Assembly: GCA_015296065.1 (NCBI GenBank)
Contig: DVDU01000001.1
Location: forward strand, 1 to 36,661
From: Oscillatoriaceae cyanobacterium M33_DOE_052
Lineage (GTDB): Bacteria; Cyanobacteriota; Cyanobacteriia; Cyanobacteriales; Laspinemataceae
Direction: 5' to 3'
DNA: 36,661 bases
Shown piece after piece: positions 15,952 through 24,329 of this stretch. Position 1 is the first letter of the stretch, and each line of letters starts with the position of its first letter. Under the pieces are notes generated by a model. That model did no database searches. It was not told the origin of the DNA and worked only from the letters and a program-made list of their open reading frames with translations. The position numbers were made by a program, and so were the translations under genes.

Positions 15952-16061
15952 AAACCGGGTTTCTGCCTCCAATCTTGGTATGTTAACCGAGACCTGGTGA
16001 AGAAACCCGGTTTCTGGACTAACCGGCGGCAGAGAAACCGGGTAACTGCCTCCAGTCTTGG
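15952..16061. repeat. AAACCGGGTTTCT dispersed repeat cluster
   Basis: Three related units: AAACCGGGTTTCTGCCTCC (from 15952), AGAAACCCGGTTTCT (16001-16015) and AGAAACCGGGTAACTGCCTC (from 16032). The first and third both continue into CCA(A/G)TCTTGGT. The same core recurs at 21004-21087 and 28871-28977. It is intergenic and palindromic, and characteristic of Oscillatoriales genomes. Confidence 0.75.
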
Positions 16062-16102
16062 TGTGGTTTTTTTGGCTAAAGCCCAACTAGGAACGCTATC
16101 TG

Positions 16103-17380
16103 TTACAACAGACTGGCTACTGCTGCTTCAAAAAGAGTCAGAGCTTGGTCAATTTCGGCGGCGGTGACGACTAGGGGGGGGACGAAGCGAATCACTTTGG
16201 GACCGGCGGGGACGAGGAGCAAGCCTTGATTCATGGCGGCTTTGACAATATCGATCGCCCCTATCTCCATATCGGCGTTTAATTCCAAGCCGGACAACAG
16301 TCCCCACCCCCGCACATCAGTAATTTGGTCGGGGTATTTGGCACCTATGGCCCGCAAACCGGCGCGCAACTGCTCTCCTCGGTCCGCTGCATTTGCCACC
16401 AAATTATCTTTTTCCACAGTTTGGCACACGGTGAGAGCGGTAGCACAGGCAAAAGGATTGCCGCCAAAGGTGCTGGCGTGGTCTCCTGGCTGGAATACGT
16501 CACAAAAAGATTTGCACAGGAGGGCGCCAATGGGGATGCCTCCCCCCAAACCTTTGGCGGAGGTGAACACATCTGGCTCTATGCCCAAATTTTCATATCC
16601 CCACATTTTGCCACTGCGGCCCATCCCGATTTGCACTTCATCGAGCATCAGGAGGATGCCGGTTTGGTCGCACAGGCGGCGCAATTCCTGGAAATAGCTG
16701 GGGTCCCCCGGACGGACGCCGCCTTCTCCTTGTAGAGGTTCTAGGATAATTGCGGCTACCCGCCGTTTGCCACCGCCATCGAGTTCGGCAATGGTGGCTT
16801 TCACTGCCTCGATATCGTTATAAGGTACGTAGTTAAATCCGGGGACCAGGGGGTGAAAGTTCTTGTGATACTTGGGTTGGCCCGTAGCCGTAATTGCCGC
16901 CAGGGTGCGTCCGTGGAAACTGGCGTGAGCGGTTAAGATGACAGGCTCTTCTATATTTAATACTGTATGGGCATATTTGCGGGCGAGTTTAATGGCCCCT
17001 TCGTTGGCTTCGGCGCCGGAGTTGCAGAAGAACACCCGATCGGCACAGGAATGGTCCACCAGCCACTTGGCGAGGTCGCCTTGGGGGCGGATGTAGTAGA
17101 GATTAGAAACATGGTGCAGGGTCTGAATTTGCCGCGTCACCGCTGCTACCAAGGCGGGGTGAGCGTGCCCTAAAGTGCAGGTAGCGATTCCCGCAACGAA
17201 ATCCAGATATTCTTTTCCTTCCGTATCCCAGACGCGACACAGGTCCCCTTTTTCCAGGGCGATGGGAAAGCGCCCATAGGTGGACATTACGGCGGCGTCG
17301 AACTCATCCCGGTTAAAGGGCTCACCGCTCAGAGCATTCTCGGAGCCCGATGGGTTTTTCACAAGGGTTTCTGGGGTCAC
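16103..17380 (-). CDS. argD: Acetylornithine aminotransferase
   Basis: 425 residues, a fold-type I class III aminotransferase dependent on pyridoxal phosphate. Visible are YLDFVAGIATCTLGHAHP, the phosphate-binding FFCNSGAEANEGAIKLARKY, FHGRTLAAITATGQ, the LMLDEVQIGMGRSGKMWGYE motif and the cofactor lysine in FTSAKGLGGGIPIGALL. It converts N-acetylglutamate semialdehyde to N-acetylornithine in arginine synthesis, in the cytoplasm. The frame continues to a TTG at 17428, but the GTG at 17380 has AGAGGA 8 bases upstream and is preferred; the 16 extra residues are not typical. It is divergent from ppsA, with no other arginine gene adjacent, as is usual in cyanobacteria where arg genes are scattered. 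Related ornithine or GABA aminotransferases are less likely given the sequence. Confidence 0.92.
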   Translation of the reverse strand: MTPETLVKNPSGSENALSGEPFNRDEFDAAVMSTYGRFPIALEKGDLCRVWDTEGKEYLDFVAGIATCTLGHAHPALVAAVTRQIQTLHHVSNLYYIRPQGDLAKWLVDHSCADRVFFCNSGAEANEGAIKLARKYAHTVLNIEEPVILTAHASFHGRTLAAITATGQPKYHKNFHPLVPGFNYVPYNDIEAVKATIAELDGGGKRRVAAIILEPLQGEGGVRPGDPSYFQELRRLCDQTGILLMLDEVQIGMGRSGKMWGYENLGIEPDVFTSAKGLGGGIPIGALLCKSFCDVFQPGDHASTFGGNPFACATALTVCQTVEKDNLVANAADRGEQLRAGLRAIGAKYPDQITDVRGWGLLSGLELNADMEIGAIDIVKAAMNQGLLLVPAGPKVIRFVPPLVVTAAEIDQALTLFEAAVASLL

Positions 17381-17904
17381 GTGGCAATCCTCTTGATTGA
17401 CGAATGGGTTAGCAATGAATTTGAGCAACTGAGATTTGATTGTAGGCTAGACTACCGCGCCTTGCCTCCGGGCTGGGGTAATATGAGCTGAGGCTGAACT
17501 AAAGAGGGTTAGATGACTGGGCCAGCACTGGTGGCGGTCCACCCCAAACTTATTTTTTCTTCTGCCCTTGGCATCGGGATAATTCCCTGCCAATAAACAA
17601 CAAATTTGTGGTTTTAAACTTCCGGAAATAAACAACTATTTTGTTGACTAACCAGCTAAATCTGCATCTAGCTATTTTTATACAGACTTTCTATTATAAC
17701 AAGAATAAAAGTCCAAATTGGGCAAAATATATATTGTTTTAATGATTGAGATAAATATCTAAACAAAGGGGGAAAAAGGAATCAATCTCTGGGGAGAAAT
17801 CATAAAAAAATCTAAAGAACGGAGCTAATCGCAAAAAACTTGGTAGAGTATTAGAAGGTAAATGCTGAATAGAAAAAACCGAAAGGTTGACAAGGACAGA
17901 AATT
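17381..17904. promoter_or_regulatory. Divergent argD-ppsA intergenic region
   Basis: About 520 bases between divergent genes. The part 17640-17880 is strongly AT-rich and holds TATTATAAC (17692-17700), a plausible -10 for a long ppsA leader without a good -35. The start of ppsA is set at 17905 by AAGGA at 17892-17896. A 62-codon minus-strand frame (17447-17635) has no recognised features. Confidence 0.35.
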
Positions 17905-20409
17905 ATGGTTACGACAGCACCTGAAAAAACCCCTCAAAGCGCCAAAGAAAAAGCATTTGTCCTGTGGTTCGAGGAAGTAGGAATCGCGGATATCCCTCTA
18001 GTGGGCGGCAAAAACGCATCGTTGGGTGAAATGATTCAGCAGCTCACTCCTAAAGGAGTAAGCGTCCCCACCGGTTTTGCGACCACAGCCTATGCGTACC
18101 GCTACTTTATAGAAAAAGCTGGATTACAGCCGAAACTGCGGGCACTATTTGCTGACCTGGATGTAGAGAATCTGGACAACTTACGGCAGCGGGGCAAGCA
18201 GGCGCGTAGTTTAGTTCTCAATACGCCATTCCCGAAAGAATTGGATGATGCGATCGCCGCTGCCTACTTAAAGCTGTGCGAGCGCTACGGTAATGATGCA
18301 GAATTCTGCATGCGCCTCGGTGCCGAGTATCAAGAAGAATGCAAACGCTACAGCAGTGACCTAGACGTAGCCGTGCGTTCTTCCGCTACCGCCGAAGACC
18401 TGCCAGATGCCAGTTTTGCGGGACAGCAAGAAACCTACCTGAACGTCCACGGTGTCAAGAGCGTTCTGGATTCTTGCCACAAGTGCTTCGCCTCTATCTT
18501 CACAGACCGCGCTATTTCTTACCGCACCATCAAAGGTTTCGACCACTTTGAGGTAGCTCTATCTGTGGGCGTACAAAAGATGGTACGTTCCGATTTGGCT
18601 AGCTCCGGCGTGATGTTCTCCATCGACACGGAAAGCGGGTTCAAAAATGCGGCTTTGATTACCGGCGCCTACGGTTTGGGCGAAAACGTGGTGCAAGGCG
18701 CTGTCAACCCGGATGAATATTTTGTGTTCAAGCCCACTCTGAAAGAAGGCAAGCGCCCCATTTTGGAAAAGCGCCTGGGCAGCAAAGAAATCAAGATGAT
18801 TTATGATGTGGGCGGCGGCAAACTGACGAAAAACGTCCCCGTGTCAGAACCGGAACGGAATAAATATTGCATCACTGATGATGAAATTCTGAAGCTGGGC
18901 GAGTGGGCTTGCATTATTGAAGACCACTACACCCAAGTGCGTGGCGTTCCCACTCCGATGGACATCGAATGGGCAAAAGATGGTCAGAGTGGCGACCTCT
19001 TTATCGTCCAAGCTCGTCCAGAAACTGTACAATCTCAAAAATCTGGCAGCGTCATCCGCAACTACAAACTGCAAGGCACTGGAAATGTGCTGGTGACAGG
19101 TCGCGCCGTGGGCGAAATGATTGGCCAAGGCAAAGCCCGCGTGATTATGGAAGTGCAGAAAATCGATGAGTTCCAAGAAGGCGAAGTCTTGGTGACGAAC
19201 AAGACTGACCCGGACTGGGAACCGATTATGAAGAAGGCGAGCGCGATCGTCACTAACCAAGGCGGACGGACTTGCCACGCAGCGATCATCGCTCGCGAAA
19301 TGGGTATCCCCGCGATCGTCGGTTGCGGTACAGCCACAGATGATATCAAAAATGGTCAAGATGTGACCGTTTCCTGCTCAGAAGGGGAAGAAGGGAAAAT
19401 TTATGAAGGTTTGGTGCCTTTTGAAATCCTCGAAACCCAAATCGATAATTTGCCCCGCACTAAGACCAAGATTTTGATGAACGTGGGCAACCCAGAAGAA
19501 GCCTTCGGTCTGTCAGCTATTCCTTGCGATGGCGTTGGCTTGGCCCGCTTTGAGTTCATCATCGCCAACCACATTAAGGCTCACCCCTTGGCGCTGTTGA
19601 ATTTCGACAGCCTGGAAGATCAATCGGTGAAGAAGGAAATCGCCGAACTGACCAAACTTTATACCAATAAGCCCGACTTCTTTGTAGATAAGTTGGCCCA
19701 AGGTATCGGCACGATCGCGGCGGCTTTCTATCCCAACCCAGTTGTGGTGCGGATGTCCGACTTCAAGAGCAACGAATATGCCAACCTCCTCGGTGGCAAA
19801 ACTTTCGAGCCCAAAGAAGAAAACCCGATGATTGGCTGGCGTGGTGCTTCTCGTTACTATGATGAAAAATACGCCGAAGCCTACGGGTTAGAATGTGTGG
19901 CCCTGAAGCGGGTACGTGATGAAATGGGTCTGGTTAACGTGATTCCCATGATTCCTTTCTGCCGCACTCCCGAAGAAGGTCGCAAAGTGTTGGCCACAAT
20001 GGAAAAATATGGCCTGAAGCGTGGCGAAAATGGCTTGGAAGTTTACGTAATGTGCGAAATTCCCAGCAACGTGATTCTGGCTGAAGAATTCGCCCAAGTC
20101 TTTGATGGTTTCTCCATCGGTTCTAATGACTTGACTCAGCTCACCCTCGGGCTCGATCGTGACTCCGCTCTGGTCGCTCACATCTTCGACGAACGTAACG
20201 AAGCCGTCAAGACGATGGTCAAGATGGTTATCGAGACCGCGAAGAAAACTGGCCGCAAGATTGGTATCTGCGGACAAGCACCTTCCGACTATCCCGAATT
20301 CGCTCGTTTCTTGGTGGAACTGGGTATCGACTCCATCAGCTTGAACCCAGACTCCGTGATGAAGACCCTGCTCGACATCGCCAAGCTGGAAGAATCCTTA
20401 AATCGCTAA
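17905..20409 (+). CDS. ppsA: Phosphoenolpyruvate synthase
   Basis: 834 residues, full length for bacterial PEP synthase (pyruvate, water dikinase), which makes PEP, AMP and phosphate from pyruvate, ATP and water. The N-terminal ATP-grasp domain begins ADIPLVGGKNASLGEMI and includes SSATAEDLPDASFAGQQETYLN. The swivelling domain carries the phospho-histidine in GGRTCHAAIIAREMGIPAIVG (His458). The C-terminal PEP-utilising barrel contains FEFIIANHIKAHP, MCEIPSNVILAEEFAQVFDGFSIGSNDLTQLTLGLDRDS and the catalytic Cys in IGICGQAPSDYPEFA. The chosen ATG has AAGGA 8 bases before it; a TTG six codons upstream is less likely. It stands alone, followed by a strong terminator. Base composition and codon use look like a highly expressed housekeeping gene. 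Confidence 0.96.
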   Translation: MVTTAPEKTPQSAKEKAFVLWFEEVGIADIPLVGGKNASLGEMIQQLTPKGVSVPTGFATTAYAYRYFIEKAGLQPKLRALFADLDVENLDNLRQRGKQARSLVLNTPFPKELDDAIAAAYLKLCERYGNDAEFCMRLGAEYQEECKRYSSDLDVAVRSSATAEDLPDASFAGQQETYLNVHGVKSVLDSCHKCFASIFTDRAISYRTIKGFDHFEVALSVGVQKMVRSDLASSGVMFSIDTESGFKNAALITGAYGLGENVVQGAVNPDEYFVFKPTLKEGKRPILEKRLGSKEIKMIYDVGGGKLTKNVPVSEPERNKYCITDDEILKLGEWACIIEDHYTQVRGVPTPMDIEWAKDGQSGDLFIVQARPETVQSQKSGSVIRNYKLQGTGNVLVTGRAVGEMIGQGKARVIMEVQKIDEFQEGEVLVTNKTDPDWEPIMKKASAIVTNQGGRTCHAAIIAREMGIPAIVGCGTATDDIKNGQDVTVSCSEGEEGKIYEGLVPFEILETQIDNLPRTKTKILMNVGNPEEAFGLSAIPCDGVGLARFEFIIANHIKAHPLALLNFDSLEDQSVKKEIAELTKLYTNKPDFFVDKLAQGIGTIAAAFYPNPVVVRMSDFKSNEYANLLGGKTFEPKEENPMIGWRGASRYYDEKYAEAYGLECVALKRVRDEMGLVNVIPMIPFCRTPEEGRKVLATMEKYGLKRGENGLEVYVMCEIPSNVILAEEFAQVFDGFSIGSNDLTQLTLGLDRDSALVAHIFDERNEAVKTMVKMVIETAKKTGRKIGICGQAPSDYPEFARFLVELGIDSISLNPDSVMKTLLDIAKLEESLNR

Positions 20410-20443
20410 TCCGTTCATTGATAGCGATCGTTAGTTAACCCCG

Positions 20444-20466
20444 AGGACGCGGCTGGGCCGCGTCCT
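20444..20466 (+). terminator. Intrinsic terminator of ppsA
   Basis: AGGACGCGGC (20444-20453) and GCCGCGTCCT (20457-20466) form a perfect 10-base GC-rich stem with a 3-base loop, followed by TTCTTGTT. It begins 34 bases after the stop codon. Confidence 0.9.
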
Positions 20467-20499
20467 TTCTTGTTGCCCAATAAGTGAGGTGATGAAGAA

Positions 20500-20836
20500 T
20501 TGCAACAACCAATACAAATTCAACTTTCACAACCAAACCACAAATAGCCGATTTTTGCCTCCGCTAGCAAATGGCAGAGTTTTATTTATTTGGTTCAGTC
20601 TTGCGCCCAGATTTCCGGGTTGATAGCGATGTGGATGTGATGGTAAGGTAAATTTTCTCCATAATGCTCCTTGGGGATTGCTGGAATTCGTGCGCATGAA
20701 GCGGGAGTTAGAAACAATTTTTGGACGCTCAGTAGATTTAGTCACCAAGAAATCCATAGAGCCAAGCCATAATTGGCTGCGGCGGCAAGAAATTTTAGAA
20801 AATGCTAGGGTTGTTTATGTTGCGGTATTTGAATAA
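20500..20836 (+). pseudogene. Broken MNT-type nucleotidyltransferase
   Basis: Reading across frames gives a small nucleotidyltransferase of the MNT family (antitoxin-type partner of HEPN proteins). The pieces are LQQPIQIQLSQPNHK, then IADFCLR-stop-QMAEFYLFGSVLRPDFRVDSDVDVMV with the active-site GS...D.D motif, then NFLHNAPWGLLEFVRMKREL through to VVYVAVFE. Three lesions are visible. One base is missing near 20544. A TAG (20554-20556) stands where the family has Trp (TGG). A 5-base tandem duplication (GGTAA twice, about 20641-20650) shifts the frame just after the catalytic aspartates. Start by TTG is a guess. No HEPN partner follows. The gene is dead, and since the lesions are all small the loss is probably recent. 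Confidence 0.8.
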
Positions 20837-20879
20837 TTGCGACCAGGTTGTTGATAAGGTACAGCCTTTTTCACCCAGA

Positions 20880-21354
20880 GGCAATACAGCCCTCACCCTA
20901 AATCCCTCTCCCAGAGCGGGAGAGGGACTTTGAAGAAGTTTCGGATTACCTTAAGTATTGGTTGTAAATGTCACCGACAACAATCACTAATTGGTTTTTA
21001 GTCCAGAAACCGGGGGAGAGAAACCGGGTTTCTTAAACGAGATATCTCGTACCTCAACGGAGGTATCCCGCAAGAAACCCGGTTTCTGAGCCGCTTCGTC
21101 CCCGGTTTCAGTCGGACAAAGAACAAGAGTTTATAGTAAACCCTTTAGGGGCGATTACGAATAGTCCGCCGCCAGAGCCAAAGATTAAGAATTGTTGCAA
21201 TTAATTGACTTTGCTCTAATCACTGTTATACCTTGACATTTTAAGGTAATCCTGCCCAAGTCATAATTTAGCAATTGCCTGCCTTTTGTCCGAAAGTGAC
21301 TACCCAAATGTCCTCAATTCGTCCCTGGCTACAATATGGAAAAACCCATAAATT
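20880..21354. repeat. Intergenic repeats upstream of the ATPase gene
   Basis: A short CCCTCACCCTAAATCCCTCTCCC...GGGAGAGGG repeat (about 20890-20927) is followed by an AGAAACCCGGTTTCT cluster (21004-21087), with an internal GAGATATCTC palindrome near 21039. The last 200 bases before the ATPase gene are AT-rich without a recognisable gene. Confidence 0.6.
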
Positions 21355-22521
21355 ATGAAAATTAAAAGATTAGAGTGTCAAGATAATTCTGAGTGGAAAC
21401 TAGAACCTTTTTATTTGACAGATAATCCCACTTTACTCGTGGGCATATCTGGAGCCGGAAAAACTCAAATTTTACGGGCAATTTATGCTTTAAAACTAAT
21501 TGCCCAAGGTCATTCTTTAAATGGAGTTAAATGGAATGTAGAGTTTTTGAACAACGAGGGAATCTTATATCGCTGGGAGGGGGAATTTGAACCCCAAAAA
21601 TCATTGAGTTTTGGTGACTTTAAATTAGAGTCGCCTAAACAGCGATTTCACATTTTGTTTGAAAAGCTCTATAAAGATGATGTTTTGCTGGTAAATAGGA
21701 CAGCAGAACAAATAGTTTTTAAAGGCACAAAAACACCCAAATTATCCCCAGATACCAGTGCAATTTATTTGCTGAAGCAAGAAGAAGATATTGGTATGGC
21801 GGCGGCGGAAATTGAGAAAATTATCAGAGCCAAACCGCCATCTGATTTTTTTAATGATGAACAAATTAGAGCCTATCCATTGCTATCCAACGATGTAATT
21901 AACAGGTATAAAAATCTATCGTTAACTGAAATTCAAAATAGTCAACTTCATTTGTTAATTAAACTGGTTTTGGTATATAGATATTTTCCTGAGATATTTC
22001 AAAAAATCAAAAAGCGATTTATTGAAATATTTAATTTAATAGAAGATGTTAGAATCGAGCATCCGAGAAACTGGTATGATTTTTTTACCTCTAATTTCAT
22101 GGATTCTCAACTTCTCTGGGTAAACATCAAGGAAAAAGGAATCAACGAACCCATTCAACAGCCTAATATATCTTCAGGGATGATGAAAACCTTGATGTAT
22201 ATCAGCGAACTTTATTTATGTCCGCCAGGAAGCGTGATTCTCCTAGATGAATTTGAAAATAGTCTGGGAGTGAATTGCATTGAAAGCATGACAGAAATAA
22301 TTTTAGAGAATCAAGACAATGTGCAATTCATTATAACCAGTCATCATCCTTATATTATTAACAATATCCCCCCCCAGCACTGGAAAATCGTCACTCGCAA
22401 GGGTGGTGTGGTTAAGGTGAAAGAAGCTGAAGATTTTGGAATTTCCAAATCACGCCATAAGGCTTTTATTGATTTAATCAATATTCTGGAAGATTATCCT
22501 GAAGGGCTAGAAGAGGAATGA
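21355..22521 (+). CDS. AAA/ABC-type ATPase of an ATPase-TOPRIM-like pair
   Basis: 388 residues. Walker A is GISGAGKT (residues 30-37). A long AT-rich-coded middle section follows, then an ABC-like signature NISSGMMKTLMYI, Walker B SVILLDEFENSLG and a histidine switch FIITSHHPYIINNIP. This layout is that of the SMC/OLD-like AAA ATPases (AAA15/AAA21 group) found in anti-phage and conflict systems such as OLD nucleases, Septu-type PtuA and PARIS AriA. Its stop codon overlaps the next start by ATGA, so the two proteins are translated together and probably form a complex. The lower GC of both genes than their surroundings suggests transfer. A sensor or motor role with the partner as effector is inferred. 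Confidence 0.78.
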   Translation: MKIKRLECQDNSEWKLEPFYLTDNPTLLVGISGAGKTQILRAIYALKLIAQGHSLNGVKWNVEFLNNEGILYRWEGEFEPQKSLSFGDFKLESPKQRFHILFEKLYKDDVLLVNRTAEQIVFKGTKTPKLSPDTSAIYLLKQEEDIGMAAAEIEKIIRAKPPSDFFNDEQIRAYPLLSNDVINRYKNLSLTEIQNSQLHLLIKLVLVYRYFPEIFQKIKKRFIEIFNLIEDVRIEHPRNWYDFFTSNFMDSQLLWVNIKEKGINEPIQQPNISSGMMKTLMYISELYLCPPGSVILLDEFENSLGVNCIESMTEIILENQDNVQFIITSHHPYIINNIPPQHWKIVTRKGGVVKVKEAEDFGISKSRHKAFIDLINILEDYPEGLEEE

Positions 22522-23213
22522 ATATTTATTTTCTGCTGGAAGGAAGAAGTACAGAGAAAAAAGTTTATCGGTCTTGGTTGCAGCATCTGCTCCCTGAACT
22601 TCAAGAAGTAAAGCAATATGAGCAAGCTCAGGAGAAAAACTATTTTTTAATTAGCGCTCATGGATATCCTTCGATTATCTATGAGTATATTCCTGATGCT
22701 ATAGAAAGAATTCAGAAAACGGGCAAATATGGATATTTGGTGGTTTGTATTGATGCAGAGGAAGATGATGTATCCAGCAAAAAACAAGAAATTAACGATT
22801 TTATCAGTCGGGAAGGCTTATGGCAAAATTTAGGGCAGACTAAGTTAATTTTGATTATTCAAAATCGTTGTATTGAAACCTGGTTTCTGGGGAATCGGAA
22901 AATATTCGACTCTAGACAGCCTCTGGCAGGAGATTTATCGGACTATGTTAAGTATTATGATGTTTCGTTAAACGACCCAGAGCTAATGGGTAATTACAAA
23001 TCTGATTATAATCACGCCGAATTTCATCAAATTTATCTAAAAGCAATATTTGAGGCAAAAGGGAGAAGATATACAAAAAACCATCCTGGTGATGTGCAGG
23101 AAAAATATTATCTTCAGCAGCTTATAAAAAGAGTAGATGAATCACCGCATTTACCGAGTTTTAAGGTTTTTATTGATTTTTGCAATTTGATTAAAAATGA
23201 GATAGCTCAATAA
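22518..23213 (+). CDS. TOPRIM-like (RloB/DUF4435-like) partner protein
   Basis: 231 residues. The N-terminus MNIYFLLEGRSTEKKVY has the strand-Glu-Gly pattern of a TOPRIM fold, and YLVVCIDAEEDD (Asp79, Glu81) fits the second acidic, metal-binding motif. A third conserved-looking segment is LILIIQNRCIETWFLGN (Glu after the strand). TOPRIM-like partners of AAA15 ATPases act as nucleases in PARIS (AriB) and OLD-type systems; RloB-like proteins share the same N-terminal EG pattern. The family cannot be named with certainty from sequence alone. The ATGA overlap with the upstream ATPase gene indicates coupled translation. No signal peptide or membrane segment is seen. Nuclease activity is a prediction. 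Confidence 0.62.
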   Translation: MNIYFLLEGRSTEKKVYRSWLQHLLPELQEVKQYEQAQEKNYFLISAHGYPSIIYEYIPDAIERIQKTGKYGYLVVCIDAEEDDVSSKKQEINDFISREGLWQNLGQTKLILIIQNRCIETWFLGNRKIFDSRQPLAGDLSDYVKYYDVSLNDPELMGNYKSDYNHAEFHQIYLKAIFEAKGRRYTKNHPGDVQEKYYLQQLIKRVDESPHLPSFKVFIDFCNLIKNEIAQ

Positions 23214-23243
23214 TCTCGAATTTGTCCCGCCTTGCGCAAAAGA

Positions 23244-23270
23244 ATGCACCGGCGTTTTCTGCCAGTGCAT
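23244..23270 (+). terminator. Hairpin after the ATPase/TOPRIM-like pair
   Basis: ATGCACCGGC (23244-23253) pairs with GCCAGTGCAT (23261-23270), 9 of 10 positions, with a 7-base loop, 31 bases after the stop codon. There is no strong T-tract. Confidence 0.45.
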
Positions 23271-23309
23271 CACAGCTTGATAGGAAGTCTCATTTCTAGG
23301 GTTTTAGCG

Positions 23310-23672
23310 TTACGCTAACTTATCTTTTTCGCTCCGGCGTTTTTTGAGCCAGACTAAGCCGCCTGCTCCCATAACCGAGCCTAATGTTGTCAAAGGTTCG
23401 GGAACAGCCCAATAATTCTTACTTGTTCCTGGGTAACTAATCCAAGCCCAATAATTCCTATTTATTGCTCCGGATCTAACCCTACTTATTCTATATCCTC
23501 CGGAACTGAGATACATTATATGGCTTGATGTCGATGAGTCACCTAGAACAAACTGTTGCGCTTTAGATGGAGCCGCCAACGTCAGCCCAAAAAGGCTAGT
23601 ACAAAAAAGCAATCCAGCAACTTTAGCCACAGCTTTTCCGGTGGATTTAGTTTTGATTTTTCTGGTTTTCAT
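23310..23672 (-). CDS. Small PEP-CTERM protein 1 with signal peptide
   Basis: 120 residues. A basic start is followed by a hydrophobic stretch (VAGLLFCTSLFGLTLAAPSKAQ) with a likely signal-peptidase site after SKA. A short Ser/Tyr/Trp-rich mature part comes next, then VPEPLTTLGSVMGAGGLVWLKKRRSEK. That is a PEP motif, a glycine-rich helix and a basic end: the exosortase sorting signal. It is the last of three tandem genes that share this C-terminus. Its start overlaps the previous stop by four bases (TCAT on the plus strand), and it has the same upstream GGGGAAAGCCTACC sequence as its neighbours, which fixes the start. The mature part is unrelated to those of the other two. Confidence 0.85.
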   Translation of the reverse strand: MKTRKIKTKSTGKAVAKVAGLLFCTSLFGLTLAAPSKAQQFVLGDSSTSSHIMYLSSGGYRISRVRSGAINRNYWAWISYPGTSKNYWAVPEPLTTLGSVMGAGGLVWLKKRRSEKDKLA

Positions 23673-23950
23673 GGTAGGCTTTCCCCTTTTGAAAACTTAT
23701 CTTTTTCGCTCCGGCGTTTTTTGAGCAAAACTAGACCGCCTGCTCCTATAACTGAGCCTAATGTTGTCAAAGGTTCGGGACCACCGGGAGCATCGGGATA
23801 GGGATCATTGGAAGGCGGAGGCGGAGTCGGAGACGAAGTTGGAGTCGGAGTTGGAGAGGGAGGTTTAGACGGTTCGGAACCGTCATTTAATTGGGTAGTT
23901 GTTAGAAGCCAAATTACTACGATTGGGATGAGTGGGAGTATAAACTGCAT
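23669..23950 (-). CDS. Small PEP-CTERM protein 2, Pro/Thr/Ser spacer
   Basis: 93 residues. An N-terminal membrane helix (FILPLIPIVVIWLL) is followed by a spacer SEPSKPPSPTPTPTSSPTPP, then GGPEPLTTLGSVIGAGGLVLLKKRRSEK. The architecture is helix, Pro/Thr/Ser stalk, PEP-CTERM signal. Nearly all of the protein outside the helices is low-complexity stalk, the sort of region that could be O-glycosylated. The C-terminal tail KFSKGESLP runs into the start of the next gene, so its final residues are encoded by that gene's leader. It is a close paralogue of the gene at 23990-24253. Confidence 0.78.
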   Translation of the reverse strand: MQFILPLIPIVVIWLLTTTQLNDGSEPSKPPSPTPTPTSSPTPPPPSNDPYPDAPGGPEPLTTLGSVIGAGGLVLLKKRRSEKDKFSKGESLP

Positions 23951-23989
23951 AGTAGGTTTCCCCTTGTCAGGTGATATGGAGTTTGCCTG

Positions 23990-24253
23990 TTACGCTAACT
24001 TATCTTTTTCGCTCCGGCGTTTTTTGAGCAAAACTAGACCGCCTGCTCCCATAACTGCGCCTAATGTTGTCAAAGGTTCGGGACCACCGGGAGCATCGGG
24101 ATAGGGATTATCGGAAGGCGGAGGCGGAGTCGGAGACGAAGTTGGAGTCGGAGTTGGAGAGGGAGGTTTAGACGTTTCGGAACCAACATTTAATTGACCA
24201 GTTGTTCCAAAATAAACTATTCCTCCGATTATGATTATCCAGATTATAGGCAT
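23990..24253 (-). CDS. Small PEP-CTERM protein 3, Pro/Thr/Ser spacer
   Basis: 87 residues, a paralogue of the gene 23669-23950: membrane helix (MPIIWIIIIGGIVYF), stalk SKPPSPTPTPTSSPTPPPPS, then GGPEPLTTLGAVMGAGGLVLLKKRRSEK. The start at 24253 is preferred over the upstream ATG at 24310, because the same AAGGGGAAACCTACYATG-type leader precedes all three tandem genes at this place. The stalk and PEP region are almost identical at the DNA level to those of gene 2, while the N-terminal helices differ. It is the first gene of the set. Confidence 0.75.
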   Translation of the reverse strand: MPIIWIIIIGGIVYFGTTGQLNVGSETSKPPSPTPTPTSSPTPPPPSDNPYPDAPGGPEPLTTLGAVMGAGGLVLLKKRRSEKDKLA

Positions 24254-24329
24254 GGTAGGTTTCCCTTTGTCAGGTGATATGGAATTTACCCTGACAGATG
24301 TTTGATTCAATTGTCTGCCACGAAAGGAG

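Noticed and set aside
17447-17635. 62-codon minus-strand frame upstream of argD
   Set aside because: No conserved features and in the divergent promoter region of argD and ppsA.
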